DNA of 64,000 nt from a bacterium (GCA_009918675.1 RGDM01000012.1:17481-81480), one strand, 5' to 3'; positions 7,104 to 16,341 are shown, numbered from the stretch's first letter. The notes: generated from the letters alone by a model not told the origin. Numbers and translations are program-made.

Positions 7104-8993
7104 TCAAATGACCGTTTTGAAGGAGACGCCCATGCCGAAAGTAGAATCATTTCTTGCAATCGCGCAGTTCAAGTTTGCGAACAGCAACTCGTGAAAGGTC
7201 GTCTTTTGTGAGGGTTTCTTCATAAACTCCGGTTTTGCAATATATGGGCTGTCTCCCGCATCCCAGCCCTCTAAATTGCTGACCAATGCGCCGGGAGGAT
7301 CGGTGACAATTCTCAAGGTTGCGCCTGGCTCAGCAGAGTTGCGCTCGAGTATCACCTGTTCCTGCAGCTTGCCTCCGGAAGACGATGCTTTGAAATCGAG
7401 TTGCTTGGTTCTGAGCCCTGGTCGCGATAACGTCACCACATGTTGACCTACCGGGACGTTAATCTGCAAAGGAAACTCCATTGGTCTGCCTTTGCCTAAG
7501 GGTCGACCATTGAGCTCAACCATCAATCGAATATTCTCTGGCGACGTGCTAATAATGAGGCTCGATTGCACACCGCTGCCTCTGTTTTTCATAAAATAAA
7601 GAGCAGCAAATAACCCTCCCATGGCCAGAACTAAAACAAGCAGAGGCAATGCCAAACTTCGCGATGAAGATTTACCGCGCATTGCAGGCTCAAAATAGAC
7701 CGACGGGGGCACTCCTCCTGAAACAGGTGCAGCAATGTTTCTGTTGCGCGTTAACTGAACAGAGCCGGATTTTTGGAAACCAAGACTGCTCGGTTTTCGC
7801 TTCAAATCCAGCGAGCGGATATCATCGTCGAGGTCAAATTCTTGTTTCTTAGCCGGCTGCCCTAGGCCAACCGCAGACCCCATCCGAAGCGATGGCGCAC
7901 CCCCGGTGCGAACAACGTTGCGCGGATTGGTAAGAGCCGAACTTAGGTCAACGACCTGCGATGACAAATTTGAATTGATGCGCTCACCAAAAACCGTATT
8001 GCCTTTTAGTGCCGAATCAAAATTTCCTACAGGCAGTGCCAACGTTGAGCGCAAGCGTTCACGGGCTGCCTCAAGACGTTCGGCAAAAAGCGAATGCATG
8101 AAATCAGAGAGTTCACCGATGAAAAAATCGGGCCGGTATTTGTAGAGAAACCGACTCAGGTCTCGAACAGCTTCCCGACCGGTTTGATACCTTTGCAGTG
8201 GATCCTTTGAGAGAAGCCGCATGACAATTGCATCGAGTTCCGCAGGAACATGACTCCCATTCACTTCGCTCGGTGGACGAATGTTACAATTTCGAACAGC
8301 CTCAAGAACCGCAAGATCTTCGCCCTTGAACAAGCGAGTCATGGTCAGCATTTCAAATAGGATAATTCCAACGGCAAAGAGGTCGGTGCGGGCATCGATA
8401 TTATAACCGCTGGCTTGCTCAGGGCTCATGTAACGAAACTTACCCTTAAGAACACCCACTCGCGTATTAGAATTTTGATTTTCGGCTTTCGCAATTCCAA
8501 AGTCGGTGATCTTAACGTCGCCGTCGTAGCTGACAAGAATATTCTGCGGACTGACGTCTCGATGAATGATTCCCATCGACTTTCCACTCACATCGACAGC
8601 CGCATGGGCGTAAGAAAGCCCTGACAAGGTTTCCATTGCAATAAAGCAGGCAAGCTCTGGAGGAATTCTTTTCTTTTGTTGTTCAGCAGCAGACAACACA
8701 GCTCGCAGATCTTGGCCATCGACAAACTCCATGACCAACATGTAACTTGAGCTGTCTGAAACAAAATCAAAAACCTGGACTATATTTTTATTTTGCAATT
8801 GCTTGGCAACGTTTGCTTCATTGCGAAACATTTCGACGAATTCATTGTCTTGAGCGTAATGTGGCAGAATTCGCTTAAACGCACAAACGCGAGCAAAGCC
8901 ATCAATTCCCACGCTCTTGCCGAGGTGGATTTCAGCCATCCCCCCCTGTGCAATTCGCTCGGTGAGAATGTATTTGGGCTGGCTTGTCGCCAT
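7104..8993 (-). CDS. Membrane-anchored Hanks-type Ser/Thr protein kinase with PEGA-like tail
   Basis: The 629-residue protein has a complete kinase domain (about 8-285): glycine loop Ile-Ala-Gln-Gly-Gly-Met-Ala, Lys40, Glu59, His-Arg-Asp at 144-146 with Asn151, Asp-Phe-Gly at 164-166 and Ser-Pro-Glu near 190. All catalytic residues are present, so it should be active. A disordered linker follows, then one membrane segment (about 447-468) and a periplasmic beta domain resembling PEGA (about 475-560), which could sense the envelope. The start ATG at 8993 has AAGGAG ten bases upstream, but that site is part of a long predicted hairpin (9007-9070). Upstream are a lipoprotein and an FHA-GGDEF gene, plausible signalling partners. 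Confidence 0.93.
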   Translation of the reverse strand: MATSQPKYILTERIAQGGMAEIHLGKSVGIDGFARVCAFKRILPHYAQDNEFVEMFRNEANVAKQLQNKNIVQVFDFVSDSSSYMLVMEFVDGQDLRAVLSAAEQQKKRIPPELACFIAMETLSGLSYAHAAVDVSGKSMGIIHRDVSPQNILVSYDGDVKITDFGIAKAENQNSNTRVGVLKGKFRYMSPEQASGYNIDARTDLFAVGIILFEMLTMTRLFKGEDLAVLEAVRNCNIRPPSEVNGSHVPAELDAIVMRLLSKDPLQRYQTGREAVRDLSRFLYKYRPDFFIGELSDFMHSLFAERLEAARERLRSTLALPVGNFDSALKGNTVFGERINSNLSSQVVDLSSALTNPRNVVRTGGAPSLRMGSAVGLGQPAKKQEFDLDDDIRSLDLKRKPSSLGFQKSGSVQLTRNRNIAAPVSGGVPPSVYFEPAMRGKSSSRSLALPLLVLVLAMGGLFAALYFMKNRGSGVQSSLIISTSPENIRLMVELNGRPLGKGRPMEFPLQINVPVGQHVVTLSRPGLRTKQLDFKASSSGGKLQEQVILERNSAEPGATLRIVTDPPGALVSNLEGWDAGDSPYIAKPEFMKKPSQKTTFHELLFANLNCAIARNDSTFGMGVSFKTVI

Positions 8994-9006
8994 GTCCGCG
9001 CTTGCT

Positions 9007-9070
9007 CCTTCGCGTCAGAGCATGATCCCATCAACCCATCAGGGAAAAAACCGCTCTGACTCAGCGAAGG
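9007..9070 (-). promoter_or_regulatory. Long hairpin covering the kinase ribosome binding site
   Basis: On the minus (mRNA) strand CCTTCGC-TGA-GTCAGAGC (9070-9053) is complementary to GCTCTGAC-GCGAAGG (9021-9007): 15 base pairs with a 3-base bulge and a 31-base loop. The 3' arm contains the AAGG of the Shine-Dalgarno sequence AAGGAG of the kinase gene. The pairing would hide this site in the mRNA between the lipoprotein and kinase genes. The pairing is read directly from the sequence; a regulatory role is inferred. Confidence 0.6.
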
Positions 9071-9108
9071 TATCGGACGTGTCGGAGGGGAATTGATGTG
9101 TCAAAAAC

Positions 9109-9753
9109 TCACGGCCAACGAAGCTCGACGCGAGCAACTGCGGACTGGGCAAGGAATTCAGCCGTGGGAAGCTGCTGCTGATTTTCGTTGTCGCGCTGAA
9201 GAGCGGTTTCGGGAAAATCAAAAACGAGTAAATAATCCTGCGTCCACTGGTTGATACCCAAGAAGAAGGTCTGCAAAAGGGTTTTGTCGACAACCCGGCG
9301 GATATAAAGTGGTGATTGTTGATTTGGACCAATACGCATCGAAAGTGTCCAGAGAGTTCTGTCGTCGAGATTATTGTAAGGTGCCTCAGGCGAAAAAACA
9401 CTCACAAGCACTCCAAGACGAACTCCGCCCGAGGAGTCTGATAGAACGGAAATTCCTTCACCAGAGCCTCGTAACCGAGACAAACGCTGGGAAACAGCCC
9501 GACGCATTTCTTCACTCAGCAGCACACCCGACATTTCAATGCGGTGTTGAAACTTGGAAAAAACCCGAATATTTTTCGTCCATCGGGCCAAAACAGGCTG
9601 ATACACATCATCTTCGCTCGGGCCAGGCGGTGCAACGGAGCTCACTTGACTCGAAACACAACCCGTCGTTGTCAGCACGAGGCTCCCAGCCAACAGCAGC
9701 ACAGTGCAAGCAAAAGCAAATTTATTTCGCAATCCCTTAAGAGGCTGTAACAC
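9109..9753 (-). CDS. Lipoprotein of unknown function (214 aa)
   Basis: The signal sequence ends in Leu-Thr-Thr-Thr-Gly-Cys, a lipobox-like site (Cys32), so the mature protein is probably lipid-anchored and faces the periplasm. The remaining 180 residues are mixed alpha/beta with no motif I recognise. The GTG start at 9753 has GGAGG eight bases upstream and overlaps the end of the FHA-GGDEF gene by 17 bases, which implies co-expression. It lies between a diguanylate cyclase and a transmembrane kinase, so it could be an envelope partner in that pathway. Confidence 0.8.
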   Translation of the reverse strand: MLQPLKGLRNKFAFACTVLLLAGSLVLTTTGCVSSQVSSVAPPGPSEDDVYQPVLARWTKNIRVFSKFQHRIEMSGVLLSEEMRRAVSQRLSRLRGSGEGISVLSDSSGGVRLGVLVSVFSPEAPYNNLDDRTLWTLSMRIGPNQQSPLYIRRVVDKTLLQTFFLGINQWTQDYLLVFDFPETALQRDNENQQQLPTAEFLAQSAVARVELRWP

Positions 9754-10666
9754 GGTTTCGCCCTCCTTGCTTGGATTGATAAAGGCGCGAGTCTGCCAAG
9801 CGAATTAAATCTTGCAGTGTCGACATTGGTTCACTTGTTCCGTTATTGACAACCATTTCATGTGCGGAGGCAACTCCAAGGCTGACAGTCACAGGAATAT
9901 TTTGCCCATCGTAATCAATTGAAGCAAGCTCAACCGTGCGGCGGATGCGCTCTGCAAGAGCGGTAGCTTCTGAGATAGCAGCCAGGGAAATAATGCAAAA
10001 CTCTTCACCACCGTAGCGTGCAAAAACTTCTGACGTGCCCATGAGTGGTTTAATAGCTGCACACACTTCCTTGAGAACAATATCGCCTGCATCGTGACCA
10101 TAGGTGTCATTGATGTTTTTGAACTTATCGAGATCGAGCATGATAAACGAGAGTTCTATTGCACCTGTCTTGCTCAGATTAAATTCTTCCTCGAGCCGCT
10201 CCATCGCATATTCACGACGAAAAACATCGAGCATTCGGTCTTGCACTGCCATGCGGTAAATGCGGTCGAACAAAAGTTGATCGGCACTGCCATGCGTAAA
10301 GTAACGCAATCGCACGTTGCCGACCCGAAGCATGTCACCATGAGCAAGCTCGGCGCTCTGCATCACGCGGATGTCGTTGATGTAAGTGTGGTTCAAGCTA
10401 CCAAGGTCTGTTACGACGGCATTGGTGCCGTGGAAATCAATTCGACAGTGTTCACGAGACACGCTCGGGTCATCAATCCAAACCTGAACTTTATCCGCTC
10501 TTCTCCCGAGCAAGGCTCCCACTGTGGAAAGGACAAAGCGTTTTCCAGCGGCACCGCCATCATATTGAAGAAGAACTGGAGAGTTGTTGCGAGATTGCCC
10601 ACCCGTCAGCGATTGGGTGGAGGACGCTACAATGGTTTTATCATCATTTGGTCTGTCGTCTGACAT
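9737..10666 (-). CDS. FHA-GGDEF diguanylate cyclase
   Basis: A 309-residue soluble protein. A short polar tail (1-25) contains Asp-Asp-Lys-Thr-Ile-Val. Next comes an FHA domain (about 45-110) with Gly-Arg, Ser-Arg-Glu-His and Asn-His-Thr-Tyr-Ile-Asn, the residues that bind phospho-threonine. The GGDEF domain follows (about 150-309) with Arg-Tyr-Gly-Gly-Glu-Glu-Phe, an active cyclase signature making cyclic di-GMP. The usual inhibitory RxxD site five residues upstream is replaced by Gly-Thr-Ser-Glu. The domain order matches Bdellovibrio DgcB. The ATG at 10666 is preferred over a GTG four codons earlier. It sits between serA and the lipoprotein-kinase genes. Confidence 0.93.
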   Translation of the reverse strand: MSDDRPNDDKTIVASSTQSLTGGQSRNNSPVLLQYDGGAAGKRFVLSTVGALLGRRADKVQVWIDDPSVSREHCRIDFHGTNAVVTDLGSLNHTYINDIRVMQSAELAHGDMLRVGNVRLRYFTHGSADQLLFDRIYRMAVQDRMLDVFRREYAMERLEEEFNLSKTGAIELSFIMLDLDKFKNINDTYGHDAGDIVLKEVCAAIKPLMGTSEVFARYGGEEFCIISLAAISEATALAERIRRTVELASIDYDGQNIPVTVSLGVASAHEMVVNNGTSEPMSTLQDLIRLADSRLYQSKQGGRNRVTAS

Positions 10667-10740
10667 CGAAATCCACACCCCACCGATTCAATCACAGAGA
10701 TCTTACCAGGAGCGGGATAGAAAAGGGAACGGGCGCATTG

Positions 10741-12399
10741 TTAGAGCCCGCCCACCATCTTGACGCCAATGACGTTAGGCAATTTTCGCATCCCGATCAC
10801 GAGTTCAGGATCAAGAGCACCATCAATGCGAATCAGCGACATCGCCATTCCTCCGCGGCGGTTTCGCGAAAGTTCAAATTCGGCAATGTTGATATTGTTA
10901 CGGGCAAGGAATGAACCCAAATCGCCAATCACACCCGGACGGTCGTGGTTTTGTACCACCAGCATTTCACCCTCTGGTTCAATCTCGAATAGGAAATCAT
11001 TGATAGAGCACAAACGCGGGTGTTCATTGCCAAACAAAACTGCTCCCACAGTGGTTTTTTCGTGAGCAGCAGCACCCTCGACGTGCAACTCAAGACCATT
11101 GCGGCGAACCGAAGTCGCATCTGGGGACGCAAACTCGATATTCAAATTGAGCCCACGCCGATTGAGCAAGCGCTCGGCATTGACATAGCTCACGTATTCA
11201 TCGCTGCTTGGAGAGACAAAGCCTTTCACCGCAGAGAGTTTAAGCAGCTGGAGTTCCTCGGGACGCACATCGGCAGCAACAAGTAATTTTAATTCGCGAG
11301 GGTTGAAATCGCAGATTTGAGCAGCAATGCGCCCCAATTTTTCTGCCAAGACCGCAAACCGCCGGGAAAACTCTGTGCCCAAGACAGAAACATGTGGAAG
11401 ATTCACCGGCGTATCAACAATTTCACCGCGCAGCGCTTTGAGAGTTTGCACGGCAACCGTGTGGCCGATCCGGAATTGCGCTTCATGCGTGCTGGCACCA
11501 ATGTGCGGAGTAACCACGACATTTTTGTGCGAAACGAGTTCGATCAAGGGCTTTGGTTCATTGTCGAAAGTATCTAGGCCTGCGCCTGCAATGTAATTTT
11601 CATTGAGCAGTTTAACAAGAGCTTTCTCATTGATAATACCGCCCCGCGCCGCGTTTAACACAATTGCGCCCTTCTTCATTTTGCGCAATTCAATTTCGCC
11701 AACCATGCCCTTTGTTTCTTTATTCAACGGAGTATGAACCGTTAAAATATCGCACTCGGCCAAAAGCTCCTCGAGGGTTGCACGTCGCTCTGCGCCATGA
11801 CGCCGAAATACGTCTTCAGAAATGTACGGGTCGTAAGCCAAAACCCGCATATCGAAAGAACGACAAAATTTTGCAACCCGGTGTCCGACATTCCCAAGAC
11901 CAACAATTCCAATGGTCTTTTCTAGCAATTCGGTGCCGGTAAATTCGTGGCGATTCCACCCTCCCGCCGCAGTGCTGGAATGCGCGCGAGGGATATTTCT
12001 GATGACCGACAACAGCAAACCGAGGGTCAATTCGGCAGCAGAGTTGGTGTTCTTGCCCGGCGTATTAAGCACCAAAACACCCGCTTCGGTTGCAGCGTCA
12101 ACATCAATATTTCCGTAGCCAACCGCGGCCCGTGCGACAACGCTCAACTGCCGTCCGGCCGAAAGAACTTCTTTATCGACGTCGGTTTCTGAGCGCGAAA
12201 TCAAGACATCAGCGTCGGCGACTTCTTTTAATAAGACTTCGCGCGAACAGTCTGGAAAATATGCAAGGTCAGTTGGCAGCGATAAAGTCAATTCAGCAGG
12301 AGGATTGCGGAGATGGTCCAATGCGACATCATGCAATTTGCCGGTGATAAGAATTTTGATCTTCTGTGGCGCATGCGCACCGGTGGATTGGCGTAGCAT
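10741..12399 (-). CDS. serA: D-3-phosphoglycerate dehydrogenase
   Basis: A 552-residue long-form SerA that oxidises 3-phosphoglycerate with NAD in the first step of serine synthesis. The nucleotide-binding motif is Gly-Leu-Gly-Asn-Val-Gly. The catalytic Arg lies in Asn-Ala-Ala-Arg-Gly-Gly, the Glu in Asp-Asn-Glu-Pro and the His in Pro-His-Ile-Gly-Ala-Ser. After the catalytic part come an allosteric substrate-binding domain and a C-terminal ACT domain (Asp-Arg-Pro-Gly-Val-Ile-Gly), so serine feedback is likely. The ATG at 12399 is set by GGAGG six bases upstream. It follows the second ABC gene by 31 bases. Confidence 0.96.
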   Translation of the reverse strand: MLRQSTGAHAPQKIKILITGKLHDVALDHLRNPPAELTLSLPTDLAYFPDCSREVLLKEVADADVLISRSETDVDKEVLSAGRQLSVVARAAVGYGNIDVDAATEAGVLVLNTPGKNTNSAAELTLGLLLSVIRNIPRAHSSTAAGGWNRHEFTGTELLEKTIGIVGLGNVGHRVAKFCRSFDMRVLAYDPYISEDVFRRHGAERRATLEELLAECDILTVHTPLNKETKGMVGEIELRKMKKGAIVLNAARGGIINEKALVKLLNENYIAGAGLDTFDNEPKPLIELVSHKNVVVTPHIGASTHEAQFRIGHTVAVQTLKALRGEIVDTPVNLPHVSVLGTEFSRRFAVLAEKLGRIAAQICDFNPRELKLLVAADVRPEELQLLKLSAVKGFVSPSSDEYVSYVNAERLLNRRGLNLNIEFASPDATSVRRNGLELHVEGAAAHEKTTVGAVLFGNEHPRLCSINDFLFEIEPEGEMLVVQNHDRPGVIGDLGSFLARNNINIAEFELSRNRRGGMAMSLIRIDGALDPELVIGMRKLPNVIGVKMVGGL

Positions 12400-12430
12400 C
12401 AACAACCTCCGTCGGACATTCAATCCCGAT

Positions 12431-14257
12431 TCAGGCCAGCAGCGCGTTGGAATCAGACCCATCCATCCATTTGGGAAGAATATCCTCGGGCCTTCCCTGT
12501 GCAACAAGCCGACCTTGGTTCATCACAAGAACCAGGTCACAATCTTGTACTGTTTCCAAGCGATGGGCAATGACAAGAAGAGTTCGGCCCTGGAAGAGCT
12601 CCTTCACCGCCGTTTGAATGGCTGCATCTGTCTCTAAATCCACGCTCGCAGTTGGCTCATCCATGAGAACGATGGGTGTGTCCATGAGCAATGCTCGAGC
12701 AAAACAGACAAGCTGCCGCTGTCCAACCGAGAGGTTGCCACCACGCTCAAGAATATTGAAGTCGAGTCCGCCTGGGCACGCCGTCCGCACGTAATCTGCC
12801 AAGCGAACTGCCTTGAGCACCTCCCACAACCGAACTTCTTCATGCAGCCCAAGCCGATCGAGATTGTGGCGGAGTGTGCCAGCAAACAAGTGCGGCTCTT
12901 GTGGAACAATGGCAAAGCATCCTCGCGCAGCCGCAAGGGTTCTTTCCGCAAGGCTCCGACCGTTGATGAGAACTTCACCTGATTCCATGTCGAGCATTTG
13001 ATAAAGTGCCTGAAAGAGTGTCGATTTGCCTGCACCCGTGCGACCAATAATCCCAACCCGAGCTCCCGCTGGAATTGTCGTGGTCACATTGTGCAGGACG
13101 CGCGGGAGTCCCTCCCGGTAGCGAGCAGACAGGTTGACGAAGCTCAGTTCGGCACCACGCGTTGTTTCCCTGTGTGAACTCGAGGTGAGTAAAGAATCGC
13201 TGGCAAACCCTTCGCGCGGCAAGTTGCGGTATTCAAGAATTCGCTCGAGCGAAACCATGGTTGAATCGATCATCGAAAAGCTGCGGGTTAACCACTGCAT
13301 CGTGCCATCAAGACCAATGGAAAGGCTCATCAAAAAACCTGCCACGCCGGCCCCAAGAGTTCCACGGGCGAGCGCACTAATGACGAACAAAGTAACAATG
13401 AGCCCAAACATCTCCGAGGTCATTTTCAAGCGTACGTTCAACCAACGGGTCATGCGGTTTTGCGTCAGGTAGGCATACGCGTAGCGCTGCTGAAGTTCGC
13501 CCAAGCGTTTGTGAAACTCATCCGCTTTACCATACGCTCGGATGGTCTGCATGCCTGCGACACTTTCAGTGAAAACCGACCAAACTGGGGTCTCTAGCAC
13601 CTTACCCAAACGCTGAACTTCGCGGCTGGCGGGACGAAAATTTGCCTGTATGCGCAAATAAACAAGAGCGCAGGGAAGGCAGGCCAGGCAAGCGAGCGGG
13701 GCTTGCAGAGCCACCAGCACAAATATCCAGATAATTTCCGCAATACAACCAAAAATATCATTGATGTAATTAGGGATCTCGACAAGTAAATTCGCGTAGT
13801 CGCCACTGAATCTGCGTACGATGCGCCCGGTTGGATTTTCATCGTAGAAAGTCACAGGAACATGGGAAAGGTTCTCCACAACTTCATCGTGCAGCGAACG
13901 TCCTCCGCGCGCGAGAAAACCTGTGACAAAGGTCCAGGTGAACGCGCGAAAGAAAACGGCAAACAAGACAAACCACACGAGCACGGACAAGCTCCGTTGC
14001 GGCGAAAGCTCGGCCAAATAGCGGCGTACGGGAATCTCGAAAGGCTTACCCTCAAGGCACAAATTCCCTGAACAACCTTCAACCCACAAGGAAACAAGCC
14101 AACGAAATCCGTTGGCAAAAAAATTCTCCGAGATAATCAAGAGAAGAAGCAGTGGCCCCATCCAAGCCATGGAACGCATCGAACGCAGATAACGTGAGTA
14201 GAACCCCACTCCCAGCGCGCCCGTTGAACGTTTTTCTTCGGCAACAAAACCACTCAT
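12431..14257 (-). CDS. ABC half-transporter resembling the second half of MRP/ABCC proteins
   Basis: A 608-residue membrane plus ATPase half-transporter. The ATPase part has Walker A Gly-Arg-Thr-Gly-Ala-Gly-Lys-Ser, the signature Leu-Ser-Val-Gly-Gln-Arg-Gln-Leu-Val-Cys and Walker B Leu-Met-Asp-Glu-Pro with the catalytic Glu. The signature with Val and the following Leu-Val-Cys is typical of the second nucleotide-binding domain of eukaryotic-type ABCC transporters. Its ATG overlaps the stop of the partner gene by four bases (ATGA), so the two are made together and should form a heterodimer. The exported substrate cannot be read from the sequence. Confidence 0.9.
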   Translation of the reverse strand: MSGFVAEEKRSTGALGVGFYSRYLRSMRSMAWMGPLLLLLIISENFFANGFRWLVSLWVEGCSGNLCLEGKPFEIPVRRYLAELSPQRSLSVLVWFVLFAVFFRAFTWTFVTGFLARGGRSLHDEVVENLSHVPVTFYDENPTGRIVRRFSGDYANLLVEIPNYINDIFGCIAEIIWIFVLVALQAPLACLACLPCALVYLRIQANFRPASREVQRLGKVLETPVWSVFTESVAGMQTIRAYGKADEFHKRLGELQQRYAYAYLTQNRMTRWLNVRLKMTSEMFGLIVTLFVISALARGTLGAGVAGFLMSLSIGLDGTMQWLTRSFSMIDSTMVSLERILEYRNLPREGFASDSLLTSSSHRETTRGAELSFVNLSARYREGLPRVLHNVTTTIPAGARVGIIGRTGAGKSTLFQALYQMLDMESGEVLINGRSLAERTLAAARGCFAIVPQEPHLFAGTLRHNLDRLGLHEEVRLWEVLKAVRLADYVRTACPGGLDFNILERGGNLSVGQRQLVCFARALLMDTPIVLMDEPTASVDLETDAAIQTAVKELFQGRTLLVIAHRLETVQDCDLVLVMNQGRLVAQGRPEDILPKWMDGSDSNALLA

Positions 14258-16341
14258 AATTCTTGTCCCGCGCCGAGAGATGAACCACGCAATGAAGAAA
14301 GGATTTGGTGCAGGCGAGAGCCTGCTCTCGAGAGTTCTAACCAACTGCCAACTTCAACGACGCAGCCCTGATCAAGGACAACAATTTTTTCGGCGAGCGC
14401 GAGGTGTGCCAAACGATGTGTCGCCCAAAGAACCGTGGTTGGCGGCTTCCATTCATCCTTCAACAAGGCCTCGACAAGCTTGTCCTCAGTCTCGGTGTCA
14501 ACCGCGCTCAGCGGATCATCCAGAAAAACAAGAGGCCGCCGAGCGAAAACTGCACGCGCCAAGCTCAATCGCTGTTTTTGCCCACCCGATAAGTTCACCC
14601 CACGCTCACCCAATTCGGTCGAAAGACCTGCGGGAAACGAACCAATATCGGAAGACAGCTGAGCACGGGCAAGCGCATTGACAACCTGTGTATCCAAGTT
14701 TTCAGTCTTCTCGGAGGCATTCAAGTAACGTAACGGAATATTTTCACGAACGCTTGCAGCTGCAACAAAAGCTTCTTGAGGAACAAAAGTTTGATAGCGA
14801 CGCAGAAATTCAAGAGTCTGTGCAGAGTGAACAGGCCAAACTATTTTCTGCCAAGAGGAATCGCTGTTTTGGATTTCTGCGTGAAGTAAAACCTCACCGC
14901 GCGAAGGGGTCATTTCACCCATCAGAGTCTGCAACAAAACCGATTTGCCAGCGCCTACGGGGCCAACTATCGCAGTTAGGGCACCTGCTGGGATTGTGAC
15001 AGAGACACCGCGCAACGCAGGTTGCGAGCTCTCTTGCCACTCAACCCAAACATCGCGCAGTTCAAAGGAAATATTGCGCGCATCAAAAATCTCTTCGAGA
15101 CTGTGCACGTGTTCGGGCGGAACTAAAAATCCACGCGCGGCAAACTCTTCGCTTTGGACTTTTGCTTGAAAAATATTTTCCATCCGGCGGGCGCCCACCC
15201 GCGCTTCAGAAAGAATTCTTACAAACCATGGCAGGGGATTCAGCTGCTGGCCAAGAATCGACGATAACCAAATTGCAGCAAACACCTGACTTGCCGACTT
15301 CTTCTCGTGAAACCACAGGAAGCCGGCAAAAACTCCAAGCGCAACCAACATCCACCATGAGGTCGACAAGCCAAAAGACGAACTGTAGTGACCTTTGAGC
15401 TTTAGGTCCTGCAAGAATTCTTTTTTCGCGGCGCTGCGAATGTCTTTTACAAACTGCTGGGTCCAGCCAAAGTAACGCACCAAGCGCGCTGCCTGCACCC
15501 ATTCGGTGACAAGCGTGAGCCGCGCATCACTCCGCCGCATCAACTCACCATGGAGGCGCTGACCCAGCCAAGAGAAGAACATCGACACCGGAATTTGCAG
15601 AATAAGAATCAACAACGCGACCAGCGCAGGAGGTCCAACGATTTGCCACATCACTGCGACAATTAAACTCACGCTGACGAATAAAACTGGAAAATCGACC
15701 GCTGCATGCGCGAAAAACTCGGCAATGTGGCGCGCGTCTGTTTGCGCAAGGTTAACGATATCACCCGTGGGGAACTTCGCCTTCGCATCACGCGACATAT
15801 TCAAAACAAACGAATTCAACCAGCGTGCCAGGGTGGTTTGAACACGAAAAACGACCAGTGTTTCGCGCTCAATTTTTTGCGCATGCAAGCTGGCAGCAAA
15901 GACGTTTAAAACAAATACCGAGATAGCCAAAAAAACACTATATGCAACTCGCTCCTGCGCCGATACCGAGCTTAAAGATTTCGCCGGATCAAAATAATTC
16001 AACACCTGCACAGCGAGTAAAGCGGCGACGATGGAGCATGAAACATCGACCGTGTGAATGGAAAACATCTTGAGCAAAGACAGCCGCTCGGCACGCATCA
16101 CCACACGCATAAGAGAGGTTCTCAGCAATGGAAGGGACGCCCGCCAGTCGGTTGGATAGTGATGCTTGTCGGTGAAGATCCGCTCAACCCAAACATTTGA
16201 ATTGAGATCTTGTTCTTGCCCGGGACGCGACTTGAGACTTGCCATCAGTGGGTTAACATCTGAAAACATGAAGCGCTGCCACAATCCCCGGAGAAGCCCG
16301 AGCGATGGTGGAATATGAAGGATGTTTCGAATGAAACTCAC
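14254..16341 (-). CDS. ABC half-transporter resembling the first half of MRP/ABCC proteins
   Basis: A 695-residue half-transporter. The N-terminus has Asn-Pro-Leu, the hallmark before the first membrane domain of ABCC proteins. The ATPase has Walker A Gly-Pro-Val-Gly-Ala-Gly-Lys-Ser, signature Leu-Ser-Gly-Gly-Gln-Lys-Gln-Arg and Walker B Phe-Leu-Asp-Asp-Pro-Leu-Ser-Ala-Val-Asp, where Asp replaces the catalytic Glu exactly as in NBD1 of MRP proteins. I place the start at the GTG at 16341 (GGGAG nine bases upstream); an ATG at 16380 or 16269 is possible. This start overlaps the beginning of the divergent gene at 16331. Confidence 0.88.
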   Translation of the reverse strand: MSFIRNILHIPPSLGLLRGLWQRFMFSDVNPLMASLKSRPGQEQDLNSNVWVERIFTDKHHYPTDWRASLPLLRTSLMRVVMRAERLSLLKMFSIHTVDVSCSIVAALLAVQVLNYFDPAKSLSSVSAQERVAYSVFLAISVFVLNVFAASLHAQKIERETLVVFRVQTTLARWLNSFVLNMSRDAKAKFPTGDIVNLAQTDARHIAEFFAHAAVDFPVLFVSVSLIVAVMWQIVGPPALVALLILILQIPVSMFFSWLGQRLHGELMRRSDARLTLVTEWVQAARLVRYFGWTQQFVKDIRSAAKKEFLQDLKLKGHYSSSFGLSTSWWMLVALGVFAGFLWFHEKKSASQVFAAIWLSSILGQQLNPLPWFVRILSEARVGARRMENIFQAKVQSEEFAARGFLVPPEHVHSLEEIFDARNISFELRDVWVEWQESSQPALRGVSVTIPAGALTAIVGPVGAGKSVLLQTLMGEMTPSRGEVLLHAEIQNSDSSWQKIVWPVHSAQTLEFLRRYQTFVPQEAFVAAASVRENIPLRYLNASEKTENLDTQVVNALARAQLSSDIGSFPAGLSTELGERGVNLSGGQKQRLSLARAVFARRPLVFLDDPLSAVDTETEDKLVEALLKDEWKPPTTVLWATHRLAHLALAEKIVVLDQGCVVEVGSWLELSRAGSRLHQILSSLRGSSLGAGQEL

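Noticed and set aside
10094..10663. 189-residue open frame on the plus strand
   Set aside because: It is antisense to the FHA-GGDEF gene, whose motifs are beyond doubt.
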